NCBI GenBank assembly: GCA_019009955.1
Contig: CM032230.1
Location: 5,280,001 to 5,344,000, forward strand
DNA length: 64,000 bases
Direction: 5' to 3'
Source of the DNA: Riptortus pedestris
Taxonomy: Eukaryota > Arthropoda > Insecta > Hemiptera > Alydidae
Positions 44,009 through 54,579 of this stretch are shown here, piece by piece. Below the pieces are notes generated by a model, which searched no databases, was not told the origin of the DNA, and saw only the letters and a program-made list of their open reading frames with translations. How positions within the stretch are numbered: the stretch's first letter is position 1; each line of letters begins with the position of its first letter. The position numbers and the translations under genes were made by a program.

Positions 44009-44472
44009 TATATATATTTGTCTGTTAACGCTCTAGCGGTCGCAATTTTCGTTTGATCGTTACCAAACTCGATATTTAAACGTTTTATGCAAAAATAAAG
44101 ACCAATTTTGTTAATGGCTGAAATCGGACCAGTGGGAGGGGGGGTTAAGAGGGGAGGATTTTTGAAAAATCGAAATATCTCCATTACTATACGTCGGATC
44201 GAAAAATTATATACAATCACTCTTATTGAAAATTAAATTTACTATAAATAATGTTATATACATTTATTCTGTATCTTGAATATTAACCGAGATATTTGCA
44301 TTTTTCTGTTTTCAGCTTCTGAGACGAGATCGGCTAACTTCGGGTCTAGTCGTGAGTTTCCGTCGAGCTAGTTCGGGCCGTTCCCGTAACTGTTTGACTC
44401 TCTATTCTGAAATTTCTCTGTTGTAAAACTTCACGTGGGAAATCTGCTTAGTTTACGCAGCCCTTGCAGACT

Positions 44473-44841
44473 TCTATCAGAAGTATATATACAACGGAAA
44501 GTATAATACTGCGGGAGAAGGCAAGAATACTTGAGAAGGCATAATAATAATTTTCTAATGATACTATGATGTCGGGTGAAAGATATTAAACTCGGCAAGC
44601 TGGACCACCGATTCCCGCATGAATGCTATACCTCACAAACATTGTCTGAAAAGGATTATGTAAAAACGTAATTGGAGGAGTGATGATTACAGTACCTAGG
44701 AATCAGGATAATAACCCTGATATCCTTATCATTAACAAAGAAGGGGAAAAATCAGCTGATATAACAGCCATTGCTGATTCAAATAGTGGAAATAACCTCG
44801 GAGCACTGTGCGTAAACGTTATGTAATCTAAAATGTTAAAA
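44473..44841 (+). other. Unassigned, with a possible LINE scrap
   Basis: At about 44690-44815 one plus frame reads PDILIINKEGEKSADITAIA, loosely like the KPDIIxxDK...DIAVP tail of some non-LTR RT proteins. There is no start, and stops occur soon on both sides. The rest is unassigned. Confidence 0.3.
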
Positions 44842-45430
44842 GTCCGCCACGCAGGGCTGCGTCAACAAAGCAGATTTCCCACGTGAAGTTTTACAATAGA
44901 GAAATCTGCCTACTAATAACAGTAGTAGTAACGAATCTCTAAACCAATTCACGAGGGACGAACAGTTACGGAAACGGCCAAACTAGCTTTCGGCGGAAAG
45001 TCCCGAATATAGCCGACTTATGCCGACCACATACAAGATGCAAAAATCTCGGTTAATATTCAAGATAGAGAATAAATGTATAGAACAATATTTATAACAA
45101 ATGCAATTTGCAGTAAGATTGAACCTATACAATTTTTCGATCCGACGCATACTAACGGAGATATTTCAAATTTTCAAAAATTCCCCCTCTAAACCTCCCC
45201 CCCTCCCACTGGTCTGATTTCAGCCATTAACGAACTTGATCTTTCTTTTTACATAAAACGGTTAAATATCGAGTTTGGTAACGATCAAACAAGATTGCGA
45301 CCGCTAGAGCGTTAACAGACATATATATATATATCATTTTGAACGGACCTCATTTTTTCGAAATTTTTCGAAAATCGCGTCATGAGTACGACCTCAATAA
45401 TTGATTTCCCTTAAGGAAAATCTGCTAAAA
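44842..45430 (+). mobile_element. HINE-like element, first of a tandem set
   Basis: 5' GTCCGCCACGCAGGGCTGCG, short (TA)n at 45320-45334, 3' hairpin slightly worn then TGCTAAAA. The last A of this copy is directly followed by the GTCTGTCACG start of the next. Confidence 0.8.
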
Positions 45431-45745
45431 GTCTGTCACGCAGGAGCTGCTTAAACTAAGCAGATTTTCCATATTGCAGATGTCAAATGAAATATCTCGG
45501 TTAGTATTCATATTAGAGAAAATATGAATATAACAACATTTTAGGCAATTAAATCTGCAATAAGACTGGTTGGTACGGCGTTTAATAGCGGAGATATTTT
45601 AAATCTTTGGAATGTTTCCATAAAACGCTCACATGTCGAATTTAGTAACGATAAAACAAAAATTGAGCCAGCTAGAACAGTAACAGACAAATATATAGAT
45701 AGAAAGTCCGTCACGCAGGGGCTGCGATTTCCCACGTTGTGTAAT
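45431..45745 (+). mobile_element. Two further truncated HINE-like copies head to tail
   Basis: A copy from 45431 (GTCTGTCACGCAGGAGCTGC) runs to the CAGACAAATATATAGATAGA region and lacks its 3' half. A third 5' tip starts at 45706 (GTCCGTCACGCAGGGGCTGC) and stops after about 35 bp. Confidence 0.7.
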
Positions 45746-45875
45746 ATTTTTGTTTGATTGGGTTTTTCAAAAGATCTGGAAGGCCGGATCAAACCTTAAA
45801 GCGGGCAGGTGGTTGCCCACATATGCTCTATATTTATGCGTTTCATTCAAGACTAAAGATGGTATTGTTACTTAC

Positions 45876-46010
45876 GAGCTGATTGTGCCGCTAGAGTTGC
45901 TGAGGTGGTAGCGATGCTATCCATAGAGCAAGACGGACTGAGATTGTAACCTCGTATCCTATCGTAGCGGGGAATACCTCCAAGGTGACGTAGGAGGAAA
46001 ACGCATCTCA
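45876..46010 (-). other. Gene B, probable non-coding first exon
   Basis: A minus-strand donor (CTC followed by GTAAGTAAC, donor at 45870-45875) would pair with the acceptor at 38121, giving a 7755-bp intron 1. The exon resembles the gene A counterpart weakly (GCTGA, GAGG-TG-TAGC blocks). The identical 18-bp element lies 107 bp upstream of the donor, against 104 bp in gene A. The 5' limit is uncertain. The frame continuous with the gene B ATG contains a TAG in this exon, so it is non-coding. Confidence 0.6.
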
Positions 46011-46021
46011 AACCTGTTCCC
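45983..46021 (-). promoter_or_regulatory. Conserved promoter or 5' UTR block of gene B
   Basis: Minus strand GGGAACAGGTT (46011-46021) then TTTCCTCCTACGTCACCT (45983-46000), matching gene A at nearly the same spacing. The TTTAAAT box seen in gene A is not preserved here (TTTGAGAT). Confidence 0.55.
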
Positions 46022-46051
46022 TCCGGACAGATTAGAGCACAAATCGGAATT

Positions 46052-46487
46052 GCTCCCCATCACGCAGGGGCAGCGTTAAATAAGCAGTTTTCCGCCAACC
46101 TGAATCACCGCTGCCTCATCACGATAAATTTTCTCCATACCTCAATAAATATCCGATGGATAGAAGTGGGGCTTATGGAAGGCTGAAAACAGGAAAGTAT
46201 GAACGACTCGCTTAATACTTGAGTTACGAAAAAATGCATAGAGCATTCATTGTAGAGCTTCAGTAGTTCGAAGTGTCATTTCGGTTGAAAGCCCTACACA
46301 GGTTCAGAAAATGTCAACTATTTAATCGAAAAGCAATGAAGAAAATGACACAGACATAAAGATCATATTTGTGCTTTACAGAGATCGGACCAGGAATTGG
46401 CGGGGGGGGGATTCAAAAATTTAAAATACCCCCGTTATTATTATTAAGTCGGATCGTAAAATGTTATAGAATCAGTCCAATTCTACA
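46052..46487 (+). mobile_element. Degenerate HINE-like pieces upstream of gene B
   Basis: 46052-46100 is a 5' end (GCTCCCCATCACGCAGGGGC, then AAATAAGCAGTTTTCCGCC). 46370-46487 is a minus-oriented middle block (AGATCGGACCAGGAATTGGC plus a G run). The piece between is worn. Confidence 0.55.
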
Positions 46488-47383
46488 TTTTAGCAGATTT
46501 CTCTGAAAGAAAATCAGCTATTGAGGTCGTACTCATGACGACTGTTACCGCTCTGGCGGTCGCAATTATTGCTTAATCGTTACAAAACTCGAGATTTATT
46601 CGTTTTATGTAAACAGAAGGATCAAGCTCGTTAACGGCTGAAATCGGACCATTGGGGGGGGGGGGGTTAGCGGGAAGGAATTTCGAAAATTCAAAATATC
46701 TCTGTTAATATAAGTTGGATCGAATGAGTGTATAGAAACAATCTTATTGCAAATTAAATTTACTATAAATATTGTTCTATATTTATTTTCCTTATAATGA
46801 GTACTAACTGAGATATGTGGATTTAGTGTTTTACGCTTTCAGTAAACGCCCACTCCTACTAGTGTCATATTAATAATATATGACTGATATATCGTGAACC
46901 ACTTCATTACAAGGTTAAACACCGAATATTGTTTCCAATAAAGCTTCAGTTTACTAGATACAAACAAATGCGTTCTGTTGAGCCCCCCCCCCCCACCTCC
47001 CTTCTTTTGTTCTTTGATTACTAAAATCTGAGTGATAGAAATAGAAGTTATTCTGATTCATTCCAAATTACTACACTAACTATAGTAAATAGTTTTCAAT
47101 AAAATTAATATATTATATTCTGATATATTTATTTAATTGTTTGTCTTTCCTGTCAATCTATCTATTCAGCGCTAAGGGGCTGAATGGCGCGATTGTTTAC
47201 AGTTCAGACGCTTTCCGTTGTAGAGATTACTAACTTGTATTGTATATTGACTGAAGAATTTCTCATTACCGTTTTTATTTATTCACTTAATATTCACAGT
47301 AGTTTTACCTGTATATATATTTATCTATTGTAAAACTTCACCTGGGAAATCTGCTTTGTTTACGCATCCCCTGCGTGACGGAC
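46488..47383 (-). mobile_element. HINE-like element, long variant without (TA)n
   Basis: Left end TTTTAGCAGATTTCTCTGAA, right end CATCCCCTGCGTGACGGAC. After GTACTCATGACG it jumps to the CCGCTCTGGCGGTCGC block, so the GGTCCGTTCA part and microsatellite are deleted. Contains poly-G and poly-C runs. Confidence 0.75.
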
Positions 47384-47394
47384 TTTTTGTAGGC

Positions 47395-47880
47395 GTGTAA
47401 CTAGTTCTTGTATGACGCTGTTTGCCAGACATTGCCGTGAAACAGTATCGTTTGAAAGCGGCACAGTACAAATATGCTTTGTAAATTTGTCATCGAGCAT
47501 ACATTTTGTTATGTCTAGCACACATAGTTTTATTAAATTCTCAGCAGCAGTGTACGGTTCACCTGTTAATTAAAATAGCTAATTAAATACGATGTCTCCG
47601 TATCCTTTTCATTGACAGTTTGGGTCGCATGCATGCATCATAGTTTTTTGACTTTTCTATGAATGTTCTTTTTTACTCCCAAAAAATTCGTTATTATTGT
47701 CTTTAAACTGAGGGTGTACAGTTTCTAAATGTCGGCGCATGCGCCATGGTCCTATTATGAGAGAGTTGTGCCGTTGGCTGATATCCGAGGCTGATATATG
47801 ATTCATCCTATTTGATTTTTTCCGCCTTGGAAACGGTGGAGCTTGACGTAGTTGCATCGCCGTTTTGATCAGGAATTGCT
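47395..47880 (-). pseudogene. hAT transposase N-terminus (BED finger region)
   Basis: The minus-strand frame 47657-47857 ends with WRMRRHLETVHPQFKD then NNNEFFG, the His part of a BED zinc finger in hAT transposases. Further downstream, after frameshifts, AENLIKLCV and VPLSNDTVSRQCLA match the following helical region. Broken by frameshifts. The catalytic core is not here. Confidence 0.65.
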
Positions 47881-48097
47881 ACATACTCCGCTTTTGAACA
47901 TGAAAATTTGATTACAACGCGTTTAGGCCTTTAAGCCAGAGTTCCATTCTTCTTTATTAATATTGTTACGTTTCTTGATGTCTCACAAATAGAGGCCTAT
48001 CGGTGGCATATTATGACTGTACTGTGGCGGCGACTAAGTTCGACTGCGCCTTGTGATACCTCGCCCCAATGCCCATATCGTGGAAGAGAGAGAGGTG
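47881..48097. other. Unassigned
   Basis: Short stretch of mixed composition between the hAT remnant and a HINE-like element. Nothing recognised. Confidence 0.35.
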
Positions 48098-48179
48098 TTA
48101 GCAGATTTCACTCAAGGGAAATCAGCTATTAAGGTCGTACACATGACGCGATTTTCAAAAGTGTTCTTATATATATATA

Positions 48180-48252
<73 letters not shown>

Positions 48253-48837
48253 GTCTGTTAACGCTCTAGTGGTCGCAATTTTTGTTTGATCGTTACCAAC
48301 TCGATATATAATCGTTTTATGTAAAAAAGAAAGATCAAGTTCGTTAATGGCTAAATCGAACCAGCTGGAGGGGGGGGGGTTTAAGAGGAGTTTTCGACGA
48401 AAATTCAATATATCTCCGTAACCGTCGGATCGAAAAAGATATAGAACCAATATTACTGCAAATTAAATTTGCTATAAATATTGTTATATACATTTATTCT
48501 CCATCTTGAATATTAACCGAGATATTTGCAATATTATTAAGTCTGTGTGGATTTCGGACGAGATGAGATCGGGTATGGTCGTAAGTTTCCGGATTAGTTC
48601 GGCCGTTCACGTAACTGTTCGGCTCTCGTGTAAGCTTCTTCCAACCGTTCATGTCGTGTAAGCTTTTACTGTGTGAGATATATGCAAGTACAATCTGTTC
48701 ATCCGCGCCCCCCCCCTTTATTAGTTCTTGGACTAATAAAATTTGAGTTATTAAAATAAATATAAATTATTTTGATTCATTATAAATTGCAGTACTAGAT
48801 ATAGGAAATAGTTTGGAATGGAGTTTATGTGTTATAT

Positions 48838-48890
<53 letters not shown>

Positions 48891-49126
48891 TAATTATTTT
48901 TCTTTCCGGTGAAGAAAATGTCTACCTATCTGATCAGCTCTGAGTGGCTGGCATACCTAATTGTTTACAATTTAGAAGCCGTTTCCATTGGGATCTTATT
49001 AAAATTAACTGAGAGATTTCTCATTACCGTTTGTATTTACTCATGGTGGTGTAGTGTTAGCAGTATGCAGATTTCTCTATTGTAAAACTACACGTGGGAA
49101 ATCCGCTTAGTTTACGCTTGACGGAC
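48098..49126 (-). mobile_element. HINE-like element with two (TA)n arrays
   Basis: Left end TTAGCAGATTTCACTCAAGG, first (TA)n at about 48167-48249, second (TA)n at about 48838-48887 inside the long-variant block, right end TTTACGCTTGACGGAC. About 1030 bp. The GCAGCCCC part of the 5' end is deleted. Confidence 0.8.
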
Positions 49127-49435
49127 TTTTTTATCTCAATAGTCTCGACCATGTCCATCACGTAACCTCTTACATCGCTGTGAAGTAATTTTATCTGGTA
49201 GTCTCCAGCATGGTGGTTGTGCTCCTTACAGTTGGAATAAAACTCTGAGCCTACATCTCACGTGTAGCTTAGCCCTGATTCATAATTTCCTCTCTGTCCT
49301 CCCTATGCTGTCTCCTAGAGGAGAAGCAGCCTTGATTTAAGAGAAAAATGTCTGAAGTGATGCCCCCTTTCTGTAGACTGTTCTAATGTCTGCCTATTTA
49401 TTAGTTGTATTGTTAGCCGTTGGTTATAGCATGCT
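49127..49435. other. Unassigned
   Basis: Ordinary composition, no long frame, no repeat partner seen. Confidence 0.35.
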
Positions 49436-49660
49436 AGTAGAGAAACTGTTAGGTGTCGGCTAATAAATAGTTTCTTAATTCTTCATATTATGAATGATGT
49501 AGTCTTCGATGAATGCAGTTTGTGCTCCCTGCTCCTCCTCTATATGAAATTGCTCTGAAGAAGGGAACCAATGGTGCCCGAAACTGTAAGCACTCTTAAT
49601 TAAATTCTATATATGAAGAATTAAGAAACTATTTATTTACTGACACCCAACAAGTCCTCT
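49436..49660. repeat. MITE-like inverted repeat
   Basis: About 54 bp at 49436-49490 (GTAGAGAAACTGTTAGGTGT then AATAGTTTCTTAATTCTTCA) returns inverted at about 49605-49662 with roughly 85-90% match, around a 115-bp centre. The two arms could form a stem, or be the ends of a small non-autonomous element. Confidence 0.65.
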
Positions 49661-50539
49661 ACTACCGTCTTGCCTATTTAGTTTTCTGCCCAGGATCTCA
49701 GATAGGAGCCACAAAAGTGTTTCTGATTAACCTGAAAAAATAATAGATTATAGTTGATTAAAAAATATAGTTATAGTTATATTAATTTATTAAAAAATAT
49801 AGTTATAGGCGCGTGCGCACGCGCACACACACACACATGTATATCTTCTTAACCATAGATGACCTGCTTCGTAAATTTTTTGAAAATGTAGCCATACTGG
49901 GTCAATGAGTAAAAACTCCTTTTCTTCTTTAAAACGTCTGGTTTATTAAATTCCCCAATGTATTTCAAGCTCTCTTGCTCCTTATCAGGGTGTTACTTTC
50001 TATTTCACTTTTATGCCCAACATCCATTTGCAAAACCAGTATAGCCAAAAGTTTTGCATTTTTACCACCAACATTTGGTGATGGTTTTAATCTTTCTAAA
50101 TTTTACCTTGGGAGGATACTATATAGATGTTAGTTCTAGGAGACTGAAAGGGAGCCCTAAGTAATTAATTTTCTGGATTTTCTATTCATATAAAGAGCTC
50201 CACATTCTCCACAGACGGTTTTGCATATCTCACAATGATCTTGTAGTTTTATCGTGCTTTTTAATTTGCTTAAGGAGGATTATAATTTTTTATCGATTTC
50301 CAAAACCAACTCATATTTTCTTGCCTTTTAAGATTTTTTAGAACTTTCAGACAGGGTAAGGTTTAATATTTATATAGTCAATTTAAAAAGCAAACTTAAA
50401 AGGAGGACTTATTCCTTGTATATGTCAGAAGTAGTGAATAAGCTTAAGTCTTTTCTTAATCTCCTTGAGGTAGAGGGATTTAGCAAATCAATATCATTTA
50501 ACTGGGCTTAGGCAAAAATGCTCAACATTAAAGAAGAAA
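49661..50539. other. Unassigned, possibly further Penelope-like sequence
   Basis: Includes an (AC)n run near 49815-49836 and AT-rich sequence. It precedes a Penelope-like protein scrap and could belong to the same element, but I see no motif. Confidence 0.35.
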
Positions 50540-50800
50540 TTAAATGGATTGGAGGAGATGAAAAGAAACTTAATTAAATCAAATGGAGAAATGAATTCGT
50601 GTGATTGTTACCCACATACTGTCAGTTTGTGTAAAGTACCTTTAACTCAGAAGGGGCATAGGTTTTTAAATAAAGGTCTTAAATTTTGTCCTAAACCAAC
50701 TTATGGGAGAAAAGAAATTTTAAATTTAATGACCTTAATAAAAGGACTTTTTCAGACTAAGAGTTGCAGTTTTGTGATAAATAGCTCCCTATGCTAGAAA
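50540..50800 (+). pseudogene. Penelope-like element protein scrap
   Basis: One frame contains VSLCKVPLTQKGHRFLNKGL followed by KFCPKPTYGRKEI. The pattern LT...LLsKGLxFxPtP is the characteristic start of Penelope-like reverse transcriptases. Only about 60 residues match. There is no RT core. Confidence 0.5.
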
Positions 50801-51300
50801 AAATGTAAACCATAAAAAAAAAAAAAAAATCAAAATCATATAATATATATATTAAAACAATGATTGATAAAAATAAATCTTATTGTTACGAGAAAAAGAC
50901 CTTCACTAGTAATTATGAATAAGAAACAATATTTTAATAAAACCTTGTCATTGTTCATAGATGATAGTAATGGAAGAAAGATCCTTCGGAGCAGTATAAT
51001 CAGGATGCCGTTGAATATGTGCTTCGAAAGGACACAAAACATTTAATTTTACAAGAACAATCCCATAGCTCCTTCACGGTATTAATTACTAAGGGAACAT
51101 AAACATGGCGATGCCATGAGATTTTGTTCAGATCCTGAGTAAGGTTGCTGCTACTAAATTTAATTCTATGACTGGGTATATACCGAAATATTGTTATAAA
51201 TAATAAAAAATAGGTTGAGTTTTTATATGAGAAAAGAAAAGACCAAGGAATGTATGCTGCCCCCCCCTCCCTCCTGGTTTGATTACAACCATTAACATAT
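50801..51300. other. Unassigned AT-rich sequence
   Basis: Poly-A at 50814-50828 may be the tail of an inserted element. No supported gene. Confidence 0.35.
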
Positions 51301-51338
51301 TGTTGCGAAAATTAAATACATGAATAAATCCTTCAGAG

Positions 51339-51890
51339 ATGATCATCGGTGTAGACTTCAAGATAGCCCACGGTATTGACCTGCACATGGGTAAGCAAAT
51401 TATGATCTGGCGAAACACCGAAATACCTTTGGATGTCGGACATGAGAGCAAGACCACAAAGGAGCTACGTACCGACGGACGCCAGAAATTGTCACGACGA
51501 GCAGAAGCCTCTTCTATTGTCCATAGGAAAGGGAGAAAACACGATGACGCCCCAGTCCTCTCAAGGCGGCCATGCAACGTAGAGTACAAGGATTGTACAA
51601 AAGCCGAGGAAGAGGAGTGCATCATTGATGTACGACTTAGCCGTGTTAACTCAGGGGGAGCCAGGTCGACGGCGCAGAAGGGTGGCACTATTCTGGCTAA
51701 GGAGGACAATGGAAGGTCGACCCGTCATGAAATATTGGACCGCATTAAAGTGACCAGTAACCAGATGGGTGGCGCGTGTGGTCGAGCAGTGAATACGGAG
51801 GAATTTACGGAAGGACAAATGGGTCTACTATTCAACCCACAACGCAAGAAAGGGCTTTCGCCTAGCCAAGTATGGCAACGGCGATATTGA
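51339..51890 (+). pseudogene. Collapsed gypsy pol frame
   Basis: One continuous 184-codon frame carries three pol pieces that are normally hundreds of residues apart: a protease end (IIGVDFKIAHGIDLHMGK), the end of RNase H (GRKHDDAPVLSRRPCNVE, matching the usual NADALSRRPC), and the integrase tail (EGQMGLLFNPQRKKGLSP). RT and the integrase core are deleted. The frame staying open is probably chance. Confidence 0.65.
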
Positions 51891-51926
51891 GCCTATTCGG
51901 GACGAAAAGGCTTAAGTGGGCGGCAG

Positions 51927-52554
51927 TGTTGCGAAAACTAAATAGATGAATAAATCCTTCAGAGAGAGAGAGAGAGTCCCGTATTTGGAAAGTGTGACGT
52001 AGATCAAAGCAGCCGACAGAAAGTTCTAGCCTCTACTAGGATCGTCCAGCCAGCGTCGAATGAACCAGACAATTCCCCTTTGATGTTGCCGACAACCTAT
52101 ATAAGAACAGCGAGCCGCTTTCGAGTCAGTTTTTATTCTCACCTGTCTTGATGTTCACATCAGTGCACCTAGTGCAGTGCGGTAAAGTGTTTTTATAAGA
52201 AGAACAGTGTTGTCCCGTGACTGTAAGTAACAGTTTAGTGCCGTGTTTATGACAGTGCAGTGCCGCGAAGTAAAGGACAGTGCAGTGCCGCGAAGTAAAG
52301 GACAGTGCAGTGCCGTCTTGTTGTGAATTTCAGTGACCGTGAGTGAATTGTTGGACTGTGTAATCTGAAGAACAGTGACGCTATCAGTCTATACTGTGAG
52401 TAGTAATTAAGAATAATTACCAAGTTTATTGTGCATTATCCAAATAAATTGTGCAGTGATAAAAACTGTGAAACTTGCGAGTATTTAATTTTGCAATCCA
52501 AAAGAACTCTTATTAAAAACGTTTATTACTGATTTTGGTAATAAAAATGTAACA
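51927..52554 (+). repeat. Gypsy-type 3' LTR
   Basis: 628 bp from TGTTGCGAAAACTAAATAGA to AATGTAACA. Contains a TATA box (CTATATAAG at about 52098), short tandem GACAGTGCAGTGCCGCGAAG units, and CCAAATAAATTG as a likely polyadenylation signal. Related to the LTR at 38919-39495. Confidence 0.75.
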
Positions 52555-54013
52555 ATATTTTATATTTAATTTTATATAAATATTGAGTGTGATATTGATT
52601 AAGTCAATATTAATCGCCTTCAAAAATATATTTTTTTTTTAGATGAGGTCACATAACACATATTTTCATGTTTCTCACATAGGAAAGCTTCACTAAAACA
52701 TATTTATTATGTAAAGTTCTCCATTCAGCAGATACTCCAGAATAAACACAAGTACTTATTTATGTAATGGCATTTCTCCATACACTGTTTTCAATTTCAA
52801 AAATTGTTATACACTTTATTTAACATGATTTATAATTGAATTGAACCAGTATCAACAAAATTTACTTTTGTAATTTCTTTGGGAATATTTTTAATGATTC
52901 AATTCAATTATGTAATGCACTCCAATGATTGAATATTATCCTTAATTATTTTTGTTATACCTTGCAATGAAGGAAATTCTAATATTATTTTGCCAAATTT
53001 AGTAGATTGAAATTTATTTACACCGGACCTTTTTAAGCTGCTTTGGTTAATTTATTTTTTTCAGAATTGCCTTTGTATTTTCTATTGAGTCATTAATCAG
53101 TTTATTACTAATAATTAGCTTATTCAATGACTTTAGGGTGGTTTTCTAGAAAAGTTAGTGGTTTTTTAGACCTTTTCTAATTTTTTTTTGTTTTCCTCCT
53201 TTGTCAAGAACACTTTCTTCTTCAACAATGCCAGTTTTCACTTTCTCAATAATGCCCATCGATTGAAATAGTTGGACTTTTAAATCACTTTGAGAAACTA
53301 AATTTATACGTAAAAGATTATTCAGTGCTTAATTTTATTTACGTCCTTGCCAATTTCCTATTTACCATTATAATTTATTTAATTCTTTATTGTTTTGGAA
53401 GCTGTTCTTTTTTTCTAGTTTTAGTATAATCATTTGTCTGATTGAAATCATATTTATTTTGAACATATTTAGTGTTGTCAAAATTAGAAAAGAACTGGAA
53501 CAATGTTTTAAGGATTTTGGTATTGTGAGGACTTATAAAAACCATTCGTTTCACCAACAAAATAAAAATTCTTATTAATTTTTAAAATTTTTATTACAGT
53601 AACAAATGAAGAAAATTTAATAGAAATATAATGTTGAATTAAAGAAGGAATGATTAACATAAGCCGACAGCTACATTGTTTTTATGTATTTTTAAGAACA
53701 AGATGTATAAGTTACCAGGAAAAAAATACACTATAAATAAGCTGATAGATACATTGTTTTTGGGTATTTTGCAAATAAGATTATGTTACCAGAAATACAT
53801 AAACAGATACATTGTTTTTAGGTATTTTTATGAATAAGATGCATATATTTTCAAAAATACATTAAATGCTATTATGTTGTTTAAACATTTTTACAAAATA
53901 AAATGACTTAATAAATTAGGAAAAATTAGTTATAATGGAAAGAGGATAATTGGTATACAATTTCAATACAAAAAAAAACCCCAAAACTAAAGAACAATGA
54001 AAGCTTGTCAATG
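52555..54013. other. AT-rich, with a weak tandem repeat
   Basis: 52555-53640 has no supported gene. 53660-53900 holds about four loose units of 70-80 bp around GATACATTGTTTTTNGGTAT. A block near 52722-52750 recurs inverted near 62780, so an unrecognised repeat family is present. Confidence 0.4.
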
Positions 54014-54217
54014 CTAAAAACGGAAAAACGGAAAACGGAAAGCTGGAAGATAGTCTGGTCTGAGATATTCTTGGCGTAGGTCTCTGCCTAATATTGGAGG
54101 CTCTCTCGGCATTTCCTCTAGACAGAATTTCATTTTGCGGGCATCAATCTTACTTTGATCTTGGACCTTCTGCCTGAGTTCCTCCGCCTGTTCATGTGTT
54201 AGACTGATTGGACTCAT
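54014..54217 (-). CDS. Possible coding exon of a small protein
   Basis: 67 residues on the minus strand, from an ATG four bases inside a putative exon. A pyrimidine tract ending TTTTTTTTGCAG (acceptor at 54222-54224) precedes AAAAATGAG, a reasonable start context. The product is charged and helical at first (THEQAEELRQKVQDQ), then Pro/Arg-rich (EEMPREPPILGRDLRQEYL), ending FRFPFFRF. Composition is unlike the surrounding repeats and it has no match among the transposons here. It could be the last or only coding exon of a small host gene. I do not recognise the family, and chance cannot be excluded. Confidence 0.4.
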   Translation of the reverse strand: MSPISLTHEQAEELRQKVQDQSKIDARKMKFCLEEMPREPPILGRDLRQEYLRPDYLPAFRFPFFRF

Positions 54218-54224
54218 TTTTCTG

Positions 54225-54579
54225 CAAAAAAAATCGTCTGAATATTATAAACCCATTAAAAAGTAGGTTGTGAATCAATAGGCTGAGTTTTAATGCCCCC
54301 CCCCCTTCCCTCCACCATCTTCACTTTCAATTGCTCTAAACAAATTTACTACTTCTTGTAGAATTTAGTCAAATAAATTGATAAAACTTGATAAATTTAA
54401 GAAGGGAATATTCTAGAAGATTTCTCGGACAGGAAATCATCAATTGATAATCCTTCAGATTTGAAGAATAACTTCATTTTAAGATCACAAAGTTTCCTAT
54501 TAAAGTCATGGAAGTAAATAAATATAAACATATTTAAATATATTTGGTTCTAGCGTTTTAATTACCAAATGAGTGTCCT
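54225..54579. other. Unassigned
   Basis: Upstream of the small exon on the minus strand. A C run at 54296-54306 and no other feature. If the small gene is real, its intron lies here. Confidence 0.35.

Larger units (their letters stand above)
41991..44472 (-). mobile_element. HINE-like element interrupted by a DD41D transposon
   Basis: Left end TTTTAGCAGATTTCCCTCAA, then blocks to GGTCCGTTCAAATTATATA. After the transposon (42125-44008) it resumes with TATATTTGTCTGTTAACGCT and runs to CTTAGTTTACGCAGCCCTTG. The later insertion used a TA in the central microsatellite. Confidence 0.8.
51301..52554 (+). mobile_element. Ty3/gypsy deletion derivative with target duplication
   Basis: A 40-bp remnant of the 5' LTR start (51301-51340, TGTTGCGAAAATTAAATACA) is fused to collapsed internal sequence, followed by a complete 3' LTR (51927-52554). 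The 4-bp ATAT flanks both outer ends (51297-51300, 52555-52558), as expected for a target duplication. A purine-rich tract (AAAAGGCTTAAGTGGGCGGC) precedes the 3' LTR. Confidence 0.75.
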
